Source: Ophiocordyceps camponoti-saundersi (nom. inval.) (lineage: Eukaryota > Ascomycota > Sordariomycetes > Hypocreales > Ophiocordycipitaceae). Taken from it: a DNA stretch of 64,000 bases. Position 1 is the first letter of the stretch, and the number at the start of each line of letters is the position of its first letter. The position numbers and the translations under genes are program-made. The notes below the pieces were generated by a model. That model was not told the DNA's origin. It made no database searches and saw only the letters and a list, made by a program, of their open reading frames with translations. This document shows, piece by piece, positions 1 to 12,598 of this stretch. The stretch is taken from assembly GCA_003339415.1 (NCBI GenBank), contig PDHQ01000174.1:1-64000 (forward strand), written 5' to 3'.

Positions 1-128
1 TTTATATTTTTATATTTTTATATTTTTATATTTTTATATTTTTATATTTTTATATTTTTATATTTTTATATTTTTATATTTTTATATTTTTATATTTTTA
101 TATTTTTATATTTTTATATTTTTATATA
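1..128. repeat. 8-bp AT satellite, 16 units
   Basis: A perfect tandem array of the octamer TATTTTTA (in some phase) fills the first 128 bases, exactly 16 units, and then stops abruptly in AT-rich unique sequence. The left edge is the window edge, so the true length is unknown. The unit holds no C or G and does not look like a fungal telomere repeat (TTAGGG type). It is most simply a microsatellite in heterochromatin. Confidence 0.97.
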
Positions 129-2552
129 AAATAAAAAAGATCTTTTATATAACTTAAATTATAACTAGCTTTAAGATATATATCTAAAGCTTTTAATTAA
201 ACTTTTAAGCGATTAAGGAGATTTATTTTAAAAATACTAAACTTTATAATAAAATAAAGTTCTAGTAAAAACTAAATTATAATTATAGCTACGTTTTTTT
301 AAAATATAGCTAATATAATTATATTTTAAAAGTAATATATAAAAATAAGATAATTATAAGTATAAATTATAAAACTTTAAAGTTAGTTAACTTAGAAAAA
401 CTAAAACTTAAATATAAATAAAACTTATTAAGAAATACTAATTATATTTAGAATAAATAAAAAAATATTCATCTTAATTAAAAAGTTACTTAAAACGCTT
501 TTATATTAGTTACTTTAATTAGATAGCTAAACTCCTCTTACTTAGATATTATAAAAGCTTATTATAAAAAAGGAAGTAATTTTTTAGGTAAAAAGGAGGA
601 TTTTAATACTTTCCTTATAAACTTAAAAAATAAGGTAAAGTTTAATAAAATAACTTTTTATAATAAGTAAAATAAGATAAGTATTTTATTTTATATTTTA
701 AAAAAGAAAGCTTATAGATTTTTAAAAACTTAATATAATTTAAGAAAACGCTTTTTTTTTAATTTATTAAAATAGTTTAATATTTAAAATTAACTTATTA
801 AAATCTAAATAAATTTGCTAAGGCTATAAACTAACTTTATAAGCTAAATTTCCTTTTAACTAATAAATAGGAAATTTAAAAGTTTTTTACTAAGTTTCAC
901 TACTTTATAGCTAAAACTTAAATTCTTTTAGCTTAAATTAAATATATATTTTAAAATTACTTATTTACTAACTTTAACTTAAGCCTTTTTATAAAAGCTA
1001 AAAATTTATATATAATATATAAAGAATTTTACAAGTTTTTAAAAAACGCTATATTTTACTAAAAAAAAGAATTTACTTACTAAAAAGCTATATAAACAGC
1101 TTACTAAGGTAATAAGATTATTTTAATAATATAAAAGAAAAAAACTATAACTATAATTATAACTTTATATTAAAAAAGCTAGCCTTAAAGTAAAAATAAA
1201 AAGAAAGTTTATTAAGAAAATAATACTTATTTTATTTATAAAAAAAAGCTATATAGCTAAGGGTTACCTTAACTAATAAAAGATAAAAAGAGTTTATAAA
1301 GTTTAAACGCCCCCGCTTAATTTTATTTAATTAAATATCTTTAATTTAGGAAAAAAGTAAGATTATTATAAAGCTATTTAATAATTTTAAAAATATTATA
1401 TATAAAATAAAAAATAAGAAAGTTATTTATTATTAATAATTAAATTTAAGTTAATAATATTATATTTTATACTTTTATTTTATATAATATTAAAATAAAC
1501 GCTTATTTTTTAATTAGCTATTATTTTATAAAATAAGTAATAAAGCGCTTAAGCGCTAAGCTTATATTTATTTATTCTATTCCCCTTATTAATTTCTAAA
1601 GCTATTAAGCTAACGCGGTTTATAAGTATTTAATTATTACTTTAATAATTAATATATAAAGTTTTCCTTAGGAAATCTATAAGTAACTAACTATATTTAG
1701 GATCTTTTTATTAACTTATTTTAAATAGCTAAAAAAGGTTATTACTTAACTATATAGCTTAGAAGCTAGTTTAGCTAGTTAACTTACCTGCCCTTATTAA
1801 GTATTTACTTTTAATTTTATTATTAGAAAAGCCCCTTTTTACTAAAAATCTAAATTTAGCTATTTAAGTAAACGCTAAATACCGAAGCTACTTTTTTTCT
1901 TAAGATAAGCGTAAGTATTAGATCCTCTTATATTTATAAAGAAAAAAGGACTTTATATAGCTTATAAAGAAAAAAAAGCTAGCTTAGACTTAAAATAAAA
2001 ATAACTAAGATATTAATAATATAAATTAAAATACTTTAAAAAATAACTTATTTACTAAATATAGTAAAACCTTTATTATATATAATAAAAAAAGATAACT
2101 TTATTAATACTTATAGTTTTTATAAAATTAAAAAATAATAATAATAACTTAATTATAATTATAAAGCTAAGCTTAGCTAGCTATATATATATAAAATAAA
2201 AAATCCTATTTTTTTTAAAAAAAATTTAAATATATTATTTATATATATAATATAATTTTTTTAGCTATTATATATCTTAAAGGATTTTTTAATAAAAAAG
2301 AAACTTATACTTTTATTAATTCCTAACTTAGCTATAATATTATTTTAAAACTTAAAAAGCCCTTAAACTTAATAAAACCTTTTTCTTATAAAATATTTAT
2401 AAAATACTTACTTTTAGAAAAGGAGATTATTAATTATTTACTTAAGATTAAGTTTATTAAGCAAAATATTAATCTTTATATTACTTTTATTTTCTTTATA
2501 CTAAAGCTATATTTAATAGCTTAACGCTTTTATATTAATTATTAATAAATAA
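129..2552 (+). mobile_element. Decayed Gypsy-like remnant (W)
   Basis: This stretch has no intact gene and is among the most AT-rich parts of the window. The only recognisable piece is near its end (about 2,413-2,555, plus strand). There an open frame reads like the N-terminal part of a Gypsy-type reverse transcriptase: LEKEI, then FIKQNINLYITFIFF, then KLYLIA-stop-RFYINY, which matches the family pattern of FI..S.SP...PV.FV.KP....RFC.DYR. Position 2,553 is where element X begins, so the RT frame is cut by that insertion. The upstream 1-2 kb may be gag and protease, but I could not fix a zinc knuckle or a DTG/DSG site in one frame. Neither LTR was found. An unrelated AT-rich sequence is a real alternative for the first 2 kb. 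Confidence 0.35.
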
Positions 2553-4080
2553 ATAATTAACTTTTATATATTTTATAGACTTTACGCTTATAGTAACGCG
2601 GATATAAACTTTTTATTTTTATATTATAAGTAAACTCTGCTCCCTTTACTACTTTATAATAATAGCTAGCTACGCTTAAAGTAACTTTAAAAGGGAGGGC
2701 GACGCTATATAAGTTAATTATAACTATAAAAATTCTTTACTTAAAATATAACTTTACTCTAAATTATAATAATCTTTAACTTAAAAGTTTATTATATTTA
2801 TTACCTTATTAAAAGCTAAGGTAAATATTATTAAAATTATTTTAGGAAATACTTTTATTTTTATATAAGTAATTATTAAATAAATAGCGGAGTCTAAAAG
2901 GGTTTAGAAAGGCGCCCTTTTTACTTTAATTTTATTAGTTAGTAATATCTTCTTAGCTATTATAATTATAATTTCTTTTTTTATAACTTTAAAGGGAGCG
3001 GAATTTCTCTAATATAAGCTATAATTATAGTTAAAGCGCTAAAAGAAATTATTAAAAAATAAGTTTCTAAATAATATAAATAATAGCTTATAATTTATTT
3101 TAATTTTATTATTATTTTATTTTAAATTTAAGGCCTTAAAGTAGTTATAATAAATATTAATTATAGATTTTATAAGTAAAGCTAAGCTTTTATAATAAGG
3201 AAATTACTTAATAGTAATATTATAGTAATATTATAAAATATTATTTATAAGCTTTAATTTAATTAAAAATAGCTTTATATTATTTTTTAAAAAAAAGTAT
3301 ACTTAATTAGTGAAAGTTATACTTTTATTATAAAAAAAGTATTAATATAAGCTTTATAATAAAATAATAAGGAAGGTTTTTAGAAAAAAATTAAATTATT
3401 AAATAAGGTTTTAATAATATAATTATATATAAAAAAATATTATTTTAAAACTTAGTAAAATTCCTTAATAATTATTATTAATAATATAATAAATATAAAT
3501 TAAATCTATAATAATAATATAATAATATAAGCGGAGATTTTTAATATTAAACTATATATATTAAAAATCTAATTTTAGTTATATTTTAAATATTACTAAT
3601 TTAAATATATTACTAAATATTATATATTAAATCTATAATATAATAAGTATTTTACTATTTTATATATAAAAAGTAAGTTTATTTACCTTATAGCTTATAG
3701 GAAAAAACTATATTATTATTTTTTTTATTAAAAATTTAACTTTAAGTAAAGTTAATTTTATTTTAAAGTAAAAGCGGTATAGGACTAAGCGAAAAATATA
3801 TATATTACTTAACTTTAGAAATTTATAAATTAAAACTCTATATATATTACCTTTCCTCTTTTTTTATCGCTAATAGAAACTAATAATAGCTAAAGCGGAA
3901 ATGCTAAAAAGCGAATATAATAATATACTTTTCTCTAATTTTAATTTTATATTTATTTATAACTTTATTATAATAATTTAGCTATTTTTCGAAATTAGCT
4001 ATTATAAAGTTTATTATAAAATAATAAAACCTTTATATATTTTTAAATTACGCTAATAAAGTTTTAATTAATTAAATTAT
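2553..4080 (+). mobile_element. Element X, copy 1 (3' end missing or diverged)
   Basis: This copy aligns by eye over about 1.5 kb with X copy 2 (21,139-22,999) and X copy 3 (32,509-33,868 plus 44,057-44,579). It shares the 5' landmark around 2,570-2,650 (GTAACGCGGATATAAAC followed by a run ending in a GTAAACTCTGCTCCC-like block) and many blocks down to about 4,080. Differences between copies are nearly all C/T and G/A, as RIP predicts. It lacks the 340-bp 3' end and the (ATT)n tail that copies 2 and 3 have. The 170 bases from 4,080 to 4,249 were not matched to anything. No protein family was recognised. The start is placed where copies 1 and 3 begin to agree. Confidence 0.7.
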
Positions 4081-4249
4081 TAAAGCTATTTTAATTAATT
4101 ATAAATAACTTTTTTATAACTTTAAATAGTTAGGGTTCCTATTTATACTTAACGCTATAATATTATAAAAATTTAGTATTTTCTACTTTTTAAAGTTTAA
4201 CTCCGCTAAGAGAATAACTTTAAATATAAAACTATAAGGCGGTCCGCCT

Positions 4250-4254
4250 CCTAG
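4250..4254. repeat. Target-site duplication of Gypsy-1, left
   Basis: CCTAG lies immediately before the left LTR. CTTAG at 20,894-20,898 immediately follows the right LTR. They differ by one C-to-T change. Five bases is the usual duplication length for a Gypsy integrase. Confidence 0.8.
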
Positions 4255-5105
4255 TATTACGGATCGTACCCGTAATTACCTAATCTTACCCGTAGCCCTT
4301 AATCTAAGCTTCTAAAGATAAAGAGAGAAAAGGGGTAATAAGAAGGTAAAGGGCTTTACTTACTTTAACTAGGTAGTAGGTAGCTAGAATAGGAAATTTA
4401 TAAAGTATAAATAAGTAAGAACTTCCTAAATAAGAATATCTTATAAGGCAGGGGAAGGTTATAGAGAGTAGGCTTTTAAGGTGTAAATTATTTAGATTAA
4501 AAGCTTAGAGAAGAAGGAAAGGAAAGACCCTTCGAGGGAAGGAAGCCTTCCTTTTATAGTTTTCCTTCTCTAAGAAACTATCTAATTATATAAGCTAGCT
4601 AGAAAGCTATAAAATACCGTAGAAGCTTTATATTATAAATATACTAGCGAATAGCATAGCTTTATCTTATTCTATTTGCTTCTATCGTATTTTTTTACTT
4701 TAAAATTAAATTCCTATTTTAAAATTAACTTTTAATTTTAAATCTACTATATCCCTTAGCGAATAGAATAGCTTTATTCTATTTTATTATATTCTATCAG
4801 CTTTTAGGCTAATAATAAATTATAATAGATAATTCTTTATTTATAATAGCTAATATTTCTTTCCGTTTTTAACCGTCTCTAACTATTCTTCTTATCTTAA
4901 GAATTTTATTCGTTATTCTTATCTTTATTATCTTATCTTATTATCTGAGGTTTAACCTTCCGAGGTTTAGCTATAATTTAAATACTAGATACTAGTATTT
5001 TTACTTTATTATATAAATTATATTATTAAGCTATTTATATAATAAATACTGCTTATATAATAAAAATAGTACTTTTAACTAGTATTTATATCTTAGATTA
5101 TTACA
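4255..5105 (-). repeat. Gypsy-1 3' LTR
   Basis: It begins TATTACGG and ends ATTATTACA on the plus strand and matches 20,043-20,893 over its whole 851-bp length, with mostly C/T and G/A differences. The original ends were presumably TGTTACGG and ACA; the TG became TA. It is the 3' LTR because the coding strand is minus. Confidence 0.93.
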
Positions 5106-5121
5106 CGTTCCCCTTTCTATA
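5106..5121 (-). other. Polypurine tract of Gypsy-1
   Basis: Directly inside the 3' LTR the minus strand reads AGAAAGGGGAACG. This is a purine-rich primer site for plus-strand DNA synthesis in the expected place. A near copy (GTTCCCCTTTCT on the plus strand) lies at about 5,300. Confidence 0.65.
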
Positions 5122-5382
5122 ATTTATAACCTTATAAACTTTACTATAGAAGAATAATATAGGGTATAAATAATAGTTAGTTAGTTAATTAGTTATTTTT
5201 ATTCTTATAAGAAAAGAAAGAGTATTTCGAAAAAACTTAATAAGGTTAAAATAATTAATTAAATTTAATATAAGGTTCCTATTATTATATTATTCGTAAC
5301 GTTCCCCTTTCTAAGGTTTTTAATCTTAAAAACTTCTTATTAAAAGTGTTTTTCTTTATTTTTATTAAATTTTTTAATAAGT

Positions 5383-5562
5383 TTAGGTGCCTTAGTTAGG
5401 TGCTTAGCAGGTTCCTAAGTATTTTCTTTAGAAGGGTATCCCTTCTATTTTATTAGATAATATACTATACCTTCTTTTATTTTTTTATCTATAATAGCTT
5501 TAAGTTTATATTCTTCTTCTAATACTATAATTTCGATATTTTCTTTTAATTTAGTATTTTTA
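5383..5562 (-). pseudogene. Gypsy-1 chromodomain (end of pol)
   Basis: On the minus strand the frame reads EEEYKLKAIIDKK, then IKEGIVYYLIK-stop-KGYPSKENT-stop-EP. This is the chromodomain pattern, in which the two stops stand where the family has tryptophan (KWKGYP and NTWEP); TGG to TAG or TAA is a RIP change. The first aromatic residue and the KGYP turn are kept. The fold is about 50 residues and sits at the very C-terminus of the integrase. It is separated from the rest of the integrase by LINE-1 copy A, whose target site (GCTTTTTCTA) lies only a few codons upstream. Role: binding of methylated H3 during integration. Confidence in the family is high; it is inactive as it stands. Confidence 0.88.
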
Positions 5563-5564
5563 GG

Positions 5565-5578
5565 TGCTTTTTCTAATA
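5565..5578. repeat. Target-site duplication of LINE-1 copy A, left
   Basis: TGCTTTTTCTAATA here and TGCTTTTTCTAGTA at 12,295-12,308 flank LINE-1 copy A. A 13-14 bp duplication is typical of target-primed reverse transcription. The one difference (A/G) is a transition. Confidence 0.85.
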
Positions 5579-5799
5579 TTATTATTATTATAATACTCTA
5601 GAGGCTATAGAAGTAGCTGCTAAAACCTTAGCGGTAAGTCGAGTAGGAAAAACCCTCCGAAAAGAGGTAAAACCCCCCGCTATATAGTAGGACCGCGTCC
5701 GGCTCGGGGCCGGGCTAGGCGCTTTACGCATATAAAGAAAATAACCGTTAGTTACGGTAATACTATATAATATAAGGAAAAATAAGAAAAAATAAATAA

Positions 5800-5950
5800 A
5801 ATAAGGAAAAGATAATAGTAGCGGTAGTATATATTACTTATATATACTAGTATATACCTCCCTAGCCTCTAAATATATATTACTTAACCCTTAAGTATAT
5901 AGCTATATACCTCCTTTATATATAGTATATACTTAGGTACGTACCCCTTT
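5800..5950. other. RIP-decayed GTACGTAC cluster of LINE-1 copy A
   Basis: This is the counterpart of the 30,617-30,722 palindrome cluster of copy B. One exact GTACGTAC remains at 5,937-5,944. The other sites appear as GTATATAC-like sequences, as expected from C-to-T changes on both strands. Confidence 0.6.
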
Positions 5951-6254
5951 TCTAAGCTTTCCTAATTAGGAAGCTTTTTTAATTAGAAAGTTAGCTTTTA
6001 TAAATTAGTAACTTAAGGCTTAAGGGTATATAAAAGAGGGGGGGGTCGCTCCTATTAGTATAAGCGGGCTATCGTTATCTTATTATTTTTTAGTAATTTA
6101 AACTATATAAGTAATCTTTAGCGCGCGTAACTAGTTTATAGCTAACCTATACCGGAGTAGAATACCCGCTAAACTTAATTTTCCTTAAGCGGTATCTTAT
6201 ATAAGGTATATTAATATACTTATTAGCTTTAGGGATTTTTATTAGGTATAAAGA

Positions 6255-7262
6255 AGTAAGTACTTAGCCTTAGCGTATATCTATATTTACTAATAACTAA
6301 AGTAAACTATCTAAGCGTAGCTTATATTAAATACGCGAATAATTATACTAAGTATTAGCTAATTAACGATCTCGCTATAGCTAAAGCTATTCGCGCTGCG
6401 GTTAAGGTTACCTATTAGCTAAGCTTTAATTATAACGCTTAAATAGTAAGTAATATTAAGGTTATATTAAGTTTATAATAAGTTTTATACTAATAAGTAT
6501 AGTAGAAAAATATAATTTAGTATATTAAAAAAATATACGCTATTATATATTATAATAATACTTACGCTAATTAAGTTACGTAAGTAGCTGCTAGCTATAT
6601 ATTACTTTAAAGCTTATAGCCGCTTACTATTAAAAAAAACCTTATTATTAAGGTAATTAAAAGTTTAACTAGCGCTAACTAATTTATTATTATTATATTA
6701 GCTTAAATACGAAAATAGCGTATTTTTTATATATAAATAATTAACTTTTTTAAATAGTTAATTAAAATATTACGCTATATCTGCCGCGCTACTAAGAATA
6801 ACGCGCGCTTATAAGGAAGCCCCTCTCTTATTAATTATCCTCTTATTTTTTATACTCCGCCTCTTATCCTTAATTTTACTTCCGCCTTAATACCTATTAA
6901 GTCTAAGTTTAAGTTAGAAGCTAATAAGCTTAGTAAGCTTAAAACTACTTTTACCTTAAGTGTTAAGGTTACCCTCGCCGCTAAGGAGAATATTACTAGC
7001 GCTTATATTATAACCGCGCCGCCTTTTTATAAGGAGATTCCTAATTTTATTTAAGATAGTTTAGTTAATAATATATTTAGTAACGAAAATTTTATAATAT
7101 TAGTTAGTAATTATACTATATTTAGTAAAAAGGAGGAGTTATTAATAAAAAAGGAGTAAATAGCTTTAGTTTACGCTTATAATTATAGTTAAAATTAGGG
7201 CCGCGGCTAAAGCTATAGCTATAATAAGCGCGGTTAATTTTATATTTTATACGGTTAAGTTA
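6255..7262 (+). pseudogene. Possible antisense ORF in LINE-1 copy A
   Basis: This is the counterpart of the frame described in LINE-1 copy B (29,285-30,290, minus). It lies on the strand opposite to the LINE genes, in the 3' part of the element. The same frame can be followed with RIP-type changes: NDLAIAKAIRAAVKV against NDPAIAEAIRAAVEV in B, and LSVKVTLAAKENITS against LSVKVTPAAGEDITS. The Arg-Gly-rich end is broken here (about 7,195-7,262). No protein family was recognised. Because RIP acts on both strands and other frames are also fairly open, the reality of this ORF is unsure; its presence in both copies only shows that both descend from the same parent. Confidence 0.35.
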
Positions 7263-7514
7263 ATATTTTATATATAATTAAGATAATTTAGCTTTAAAGC
7301 TAAGTAAGCGGCTAATAAGATAAATAATAAAGTTATTACTATAAAGTAATTTTTATATATTTATTATAAAGCTAAAGGCCCCGTCTCCCTTATTTATTTT
7401 ACCTTTATAAAGTAATATTATAAGGTTAAATTAGCGTAATTATTTAAGCGAAAAAAACTAATATATAAGTTTAGCTATAAATTAAAAGTTATTAAGCGCT
7501 TTAATAAAGTTACG

Positions 7515-10500
7515 CTAGTTTTATATTAGTTACTAGTTAGCGTTAAGGAGTAGCTTATCTTTATAAATAAAAGTATAATTAAGAAAAATATATAGTATTA
7601 TCTTATCGCTATTATTATAAAGGTAGCGTCTTAAAATTACTTTAAGAACCTTATAAGCTTAGAGAAAAGAATTAAGTTTAATATATTTAGTCCGAAGTTA
7701 TATAAGTATTATATTAATAAACTTAGGAAATCCTTTATAAATATATAAAGTAATCTTAGCCTTAAGTTATAGCGGTTTATTAGTAAGGTAGCTATAAGAT
7801 TATTTATATTTCTTAAGCTTATTTTCTTAGGAATATTATTAGAGGAGCTACTTTTTTTAAAATTTAATATCGAAGTTATATTATATATATCTAGCTTTTA
7901 ATTTAAGTCTAATCTATATCTTATAAAATTCCTTTAAATCTTATAATACTTAATATCTTTATTAATAAGAGCGCTCTTTACGCTTATATCTAACTTATTT
8001 AGTAGCTTTCTTTACCGTAATATAGATAAAGTTTACTATATTTATATATTAAAAGTAATAATAAATATAAGCTATCTAATAAGTAAGGTATAAGTTAAGG
8101 GGGGGGATAAAAGCTTTTACTTTAATATAATAGAGAGGGGTAGCCTTATAAGCTCTAGTAATAACTTTTAGGTATTTAGACTATTTTATAGCTAGCGCTT
8201 TTATTATAAGGCTATATAGTTTCCCCCTTAGTTATATAAATAAGGTAAACTAAAATATACCGAATATAATCGCTAATCTAATAGCTTTAATATATACCTC
8301 CTTTATTTTTAATAAGGTATAACTTTATATTAATACGGTAATCTTAGTAAAGGCTAAGTATTAGCGCTTAAGTTTAGTAGCGAGTTTTAAAAAATAAAAT
8401 TTCTATTAGAATTTATAATATAGCTAAACCCCTAAAAATCTCGCCTTTTATATAAACTATACCGTATTTATACTAAGCTAGAGCCGGGTTATATTCGCTT
8501 TCCTAGCCTTTATAAAATATATTAACTCGCTTTTAGCTAGCTAAAAAGTTATTTTATATTTAAAAGCTTATTATTTATAGATTTATTATACTTACTTAAG
8601 TTAAAAAAGTACCTAGGCCTTATTATATCTAATATTAAGTATATTAATATTATTAGTAAAGCTTACTATAAGTAGTTTAGTTACTAAGTTTAAATATCGG
8701 TATAGTAAGAATATATATAATAAGAAAAGGACTAGTAATATAGGGGACCTTTAGGGGACCCCTTATTAAATTAGAAAAGCGTTACTAAGCTTATAATTAA
8801 ACTTAAGTTATAAGGTTTTAGTAATAAGATAAGAATAAATAAATACTATAACTTATTTAGGAAAGCTTAGGTAATTAAGAATAATTATTAGCTTATTATA
8901 AAAAATATAATTAAAAGCTTTAGTAAAGTTTAATAAGAGGAGCGAGGTAATACTACCTTAGTCCTAAATAGTTTTAATAGTTTTAATAAGTATAAGGACT
9001 ATAATATCGGTAAAATATTATAGCTTATTACCTATTTAGCTATTTAGGAGGATATTAGCCGCTTCCGCTATAAACGCTATTTTCTTAGCGATAATTATTT
9101 TTAGAATTTTCCTTATTATATTAAGGAGCGAAATTAGCTTATACTTACTTAGGGTACGGTATATAGCTAGTAGTTTACTTACCTTATAGATAACTATAAT
9201 ATTAGAGGCTTTAAATTATAATAGGAAGTAGCTGCTATTAATATAGCTTTAGAAAATCTTTTAAAAAACTTAAATAAAGGGGGGTTTATATTTTTTTAGG
9301 AACCTAACTAAGATCTTATTAAGGCTAGCGGACTTTTATATAGTAATTAAGAAAAAAGTAAAATAAATATCGTTAGTAATAATTAAGCGTTTAATATAAA
9401 AAAAAGGGAAAGGTTTATCTAAGGTAAAAAGAGGGGCTAAGGTAATAAAAGTAAGGAAGAATTACTAGCTAAGTAAGATTACTTTATCTAAGAAAGTAAA
9501 TACTAAGTTTAAGTTAGGGCTTTTCTATAACGTTAGTATATATATAAGCTCCGGTAAGGCTTAGCTTCGAAGCTAAGCTTAACGTTTTATTATTTAAAAT
9601 ATTACTAAGTTCGTTAAAATATTATTAAGGAAATCGCGCTAGGCGCTATAGTAAGCTACGCTAATTATAGATTTTTACGCTTTTATTATTTCTTAATAGT
9701 CTTATTAGTAAGAGTTAGTAAAGTTAGCTTTCTAATATTTTTAGGCCCGCTTAGCGGCCGCTATAATAGCTACTATTACCTAATTCTATTAATTTTATAT
9801 TATAAGGTATATATAGATATATAATAATATTATAATCTTTACTATTATTTTTAGCTATTTATATAATAAGGTAACTACTCTTTTTAAGTTTTCGGGTATA
9901 AAAGTATAATATAGTTTAAGCTTAAGTTAGTTCCGTACCTTAGCTATAAATATATTTAGGTAAAAGGAGCGCTAAATCTTAGTTAATATAATATTAGAGC
10001 GGAGGTTAATATTTACGTAAACGACTTATAAAATATAGTTAAAGCTAATAAGGTTAAGGTTATTTTCTTAGTATATTACTTAGTAGTTTAGCATAGCTTA
10101 GGCTAAGTTAATAGTGCTAGTTTATTTATTATATATTTTTTAGATAACTTTACTTAGAGGTATAACGAGTCTAAGATAGAGGCTAGTTACGAGGTTAAGG
10201 AAGTTAGCTATTCTAAAGGAGGACTTTTCGTAATAGTTTTATAAGGGGTAATAAAGGTTAAAGTCGCTATATAAAAAGGTAGCTATTAGGGTTAAGTTAG
10301 GGTAAAGAAGGTTACGCTATAAGAGGGGGCTAGACTAAATTATTAATAAGGGTAAATAGATAAATATAATTTATAATAAAGGTATAATATAAAAGAGAAT
10401 AAAAGCTATATTAAGTATAGTAAGAGGTATTTAAAAAGAAAAGTTTAGTTATTTATAAATATAAAGAATCGCTTAATTACTAAAATCTATAAGTTTATAT

Positions 10501-10675
10501 AATAAAATATTCGAAAGTAAAGGGTATCTAAATTAGTTACGTTATAATTCTTATAAATAAATAAAATTATAGCTAATAAAGCTACGAAGCGCGGTATAAA
10601 TAAGATAGTTACGCTTTTATATATTCTAAAAAAGAGTTTTAATCTTTATTAGGAGTAAGGGAGGTAGAGGTTTAT
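7515..10675 (-). pseudogene. LINE-1 copy A ORF2: endonuclease and reverse transcriptase
   Basis: This minus-strand relic is placed by alignment with copy B. The RT catalytic box FADD appears as FANN at about 8,645-8,660 (D to N by RIP), preceded near 8,750 by the GVPQGS-like box, where GVP is kept and Q is a stop. The RPIS motif and endonuclease lie further right. ORF2 provides the nick and the reverse transcriptase for target-primed insertion. Many stops at former Q and W codons make it inactive. Confidence 0.82.
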
Positions 10676-10684
10676 AATTATATT

Positions 10685-12230
10685 AAGGTAAAGAAGGGGG
10701 CGGAAAAAGGGGTAAAAGAGGGGGCGGAGGAGGGTATAATAAAGGGGGAAAGGGTAGGAGGGGGAGGATAAGTTCCCTAAGCTTTACTACTACCTTATCC
10801 GCTACGGGGTCTAGGGGTAGCGCCGCTCCCGCCTCGGCCCCTCTTTAATACTAGGGCGGGCTTATCGTTTATATTAAAATAGAGTATAGCTTATAATTAT
10901 ATAGGGGCTATACGTAACTACTTTTAAAACTAAATTTTAGTAAAGCTATTATTAGTCTAAGATTAGGTTAGCTAAGAGTAGTTTTAAAACTTATAAGGTT
11001 AGTATATATAATTACTATATACTTAGTCTTAATATACCTTCGCGGTAAGGTAGTTTTAGAACTATAAGGCGTAGTTCCCCTTATATAAAATATAGTTTTT
11101 AATATTAGTTTCGGTAAGGGCTAGATATACGCTCTCCCTTTCCGAGTACGCTATAGCTATATATATTTTATAATATAGCTACTTTTAGTAATATTTCGCT
11201 ATATACTTATATTAGTAATATTAGTAATATTATCGGAGTTATATTACGTTATTATAAACTTTTACTTAGGAGATTTCTATATTTATAATTAAGCTATTTT
11301 ATATAAGTTTATTAGCGTTTATTACGTTAATAATTCCTAAGATAATATAAGTACGTATTACTCCTTTATTATAAGGCCGGAGCGCTTAAACTTAAGCGAT
11401 ATTAACTTTATTATACTTTTTAATTTACTATAAGAGTATATCTTAGTTATTATAAGCGGCCCTTATTTATACTTCTTTTATTATAATAAAAAAGGTTTTC
11501 TAGCTATAAACCGCCCCCTTATTAAAAATAATAAAGATTTACTTAACTAAGCTTACTTATTTTTTATATTCTAAATAGAATATAATTACTATATCTTTAC
11601 TAAGAAGTTATCTTATAGCTAATATAGCCTCGTATTTTAATACCGTATTTATAGCCCGTACGATTTTTTATAAAGTTAGCTATAAGGTATTTATATTAAT
11701 TATAATATTTTTTATAAATATAATAACTTTTTTATTAAAGCGACTAAAAATAAGTTTAATTATTATACTATTAGTAATAGCTACGGAAGCTTATAATAGC
11801 TAAGTTAGACTAATATTAAGGCCGATAGTTTATAAAAGTATTTTCTATATAGCTTAAGTAACTATCTTTTCGATTAACTTAATAATCTTAGGTAAAAGTT
11901 AGGTAATATTCTAATCTAAGGGGGTTATAAATTTCTTATAGAGTTTAGCTTTAAAAGCTACTATAATATTTTAAGCGTTAGAGAACGCTATAGTAAGCAC
12001 TACCGCGGCTAGTTTATTATAAGCTTCCTTTATATCGCCGTTATAAAGGTCCCGTATTTACTCCGCTTCTCCTCCTATTCTAACGCTATTATTATATTAT
12101 CTTTAGCCGGACTAGGGGTATTATAGGGATTATTTTAGTCCCCGCGCACCCTTATTTACGACTATAAGCGCGTCGCTTACCCCTTAGGCCCCGGCTAAAG
12201 CCGCCGCGGGCGCTATTAACTCCTTCTCGA
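10685..12230 (-). pseudogene. LINE-1 copy A ORF1 (gag-like, zinc knuckles)
   Basis: This minus-strand relic matches ORF1 of copy B. The zinc-knuckle region lies at about 11,190-11,240, where the cysteines and histidine have become tyrosine. The role in the family is an RNA-binding nucleocapsid protein that coats the LINE transcript. The region near 10,700-10,850 is purine-rich on the plus strand and corresponds to the proline- and serine-rich end of ORF1 in copy B. Confidence 0.78.
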
Positions 12231-12294
12231 TAATAAATATATAATAAAGAGCGAAAGATTAAGTAATAGGTCCTATCCCGTTTTTATAAAAAGT

Positions 12295-12308
12295 TGCTTT
12301 TTCTAGTA
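12295..12308. repeat. Target-site duplication of LINE-1 copy A, right
   Basis: TGCTTTTTCTAGTA follows the 5' end of LINE-1 copy A and repeats 5,565-5,578 with one transition. The Gypsy-1 reading frame resumes from here. Confidence 0.85.
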
Positions 12309-12593
12309 AGAAAATATAAAATATTAAATAAATAAATATTTTTTTAGGAAGTTTAAGCTTATAATTAAGGTTACTTAGCTTTTCTTCTATAAGGAAAAGT
12401 TTTAATTTTTTAAATTCTAAGAACTAATTAAGCTGTTTAGTTTCTATATTTTTCTTTAATAAATAAACCTTATTAATTTTATTAAATAAAGGTTCTTTTT
12501 CGCGTTTTTTATTATAATAATAACTAATTCTTTTAGCTATAAAATCTAATTTTAATTTTATATAAAAATATAAAAATTTAAGCTATTTAGTAT
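12309..12593 (-). pseudogene. Gypsy-1 integrase C-terminal domain
   Basis: The minus-strand frame reads RISYYYNKKREKEPLF, then KVYLLKKNIETK and later LNYKLKLP. This is the pattern of the GPF/GPY module that follows the integrase core in chromoviruses (F.. GDKVYLL.RNIKTKRP...LD.KK.GPF). Almost no stops interrupt it. The piece is separated from the integrase core by the TRIM-like element and from the chromodomain by LINE-1 copy A, and the three parts join in order once both are removed. Confidence 0.82.
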
Positions 12594-12598
12594 TTAGA
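12594..12598. repeat. Target-site duplication of the TRIM-like element, left
   Basis: TTAGA here and TTAGA at 14,375-14,379 flank the element exactly, giving a 5-bp duplication. Confidence 0.85.

Larger units (their letters stand above)
5579..12294 (-). mobile_element. LINE-1 copy A (Tad-like non-LTR retrotransposon)
   Basis: This full-length 6.72-kb copy lies on the minus strand. The 3' end, with an (ATT)n stretch, is at low coordinates and the 5' end at 12,294. It aligns over its whole length, inverted, with LINE-1 copy B (position in A is about 36,545 minus position in B). Content on the minus strand: ORF1 with zinc knuckles, and ORF2 with endonuclease and RT. It landed inside the Gypsy-1 pol gene. 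RIP is heavier than in copy B; for example GC-rich blocks of B have become AT in A. The family resembles the Tad1 / MGR583 LINE clade of fungi, judged from the endonuclease, RT and C-terminal cysteine motifs seen more clearly in copy B. Confidence 0.92.

Noticed and set aside
1..128. Telomere or centromere satellite
   Set aside because: The unit TATTTTTA is not a telomere repeat, and 128 bases at a window edge say nothing of a centromere; a microsatellite is enough.
1140..1270. Gag zinc knuckle in remnant W
   Set aside because: The spacing of Y residues that could be former C and H breaks unless a base is added in an A run, so I do not claim it.
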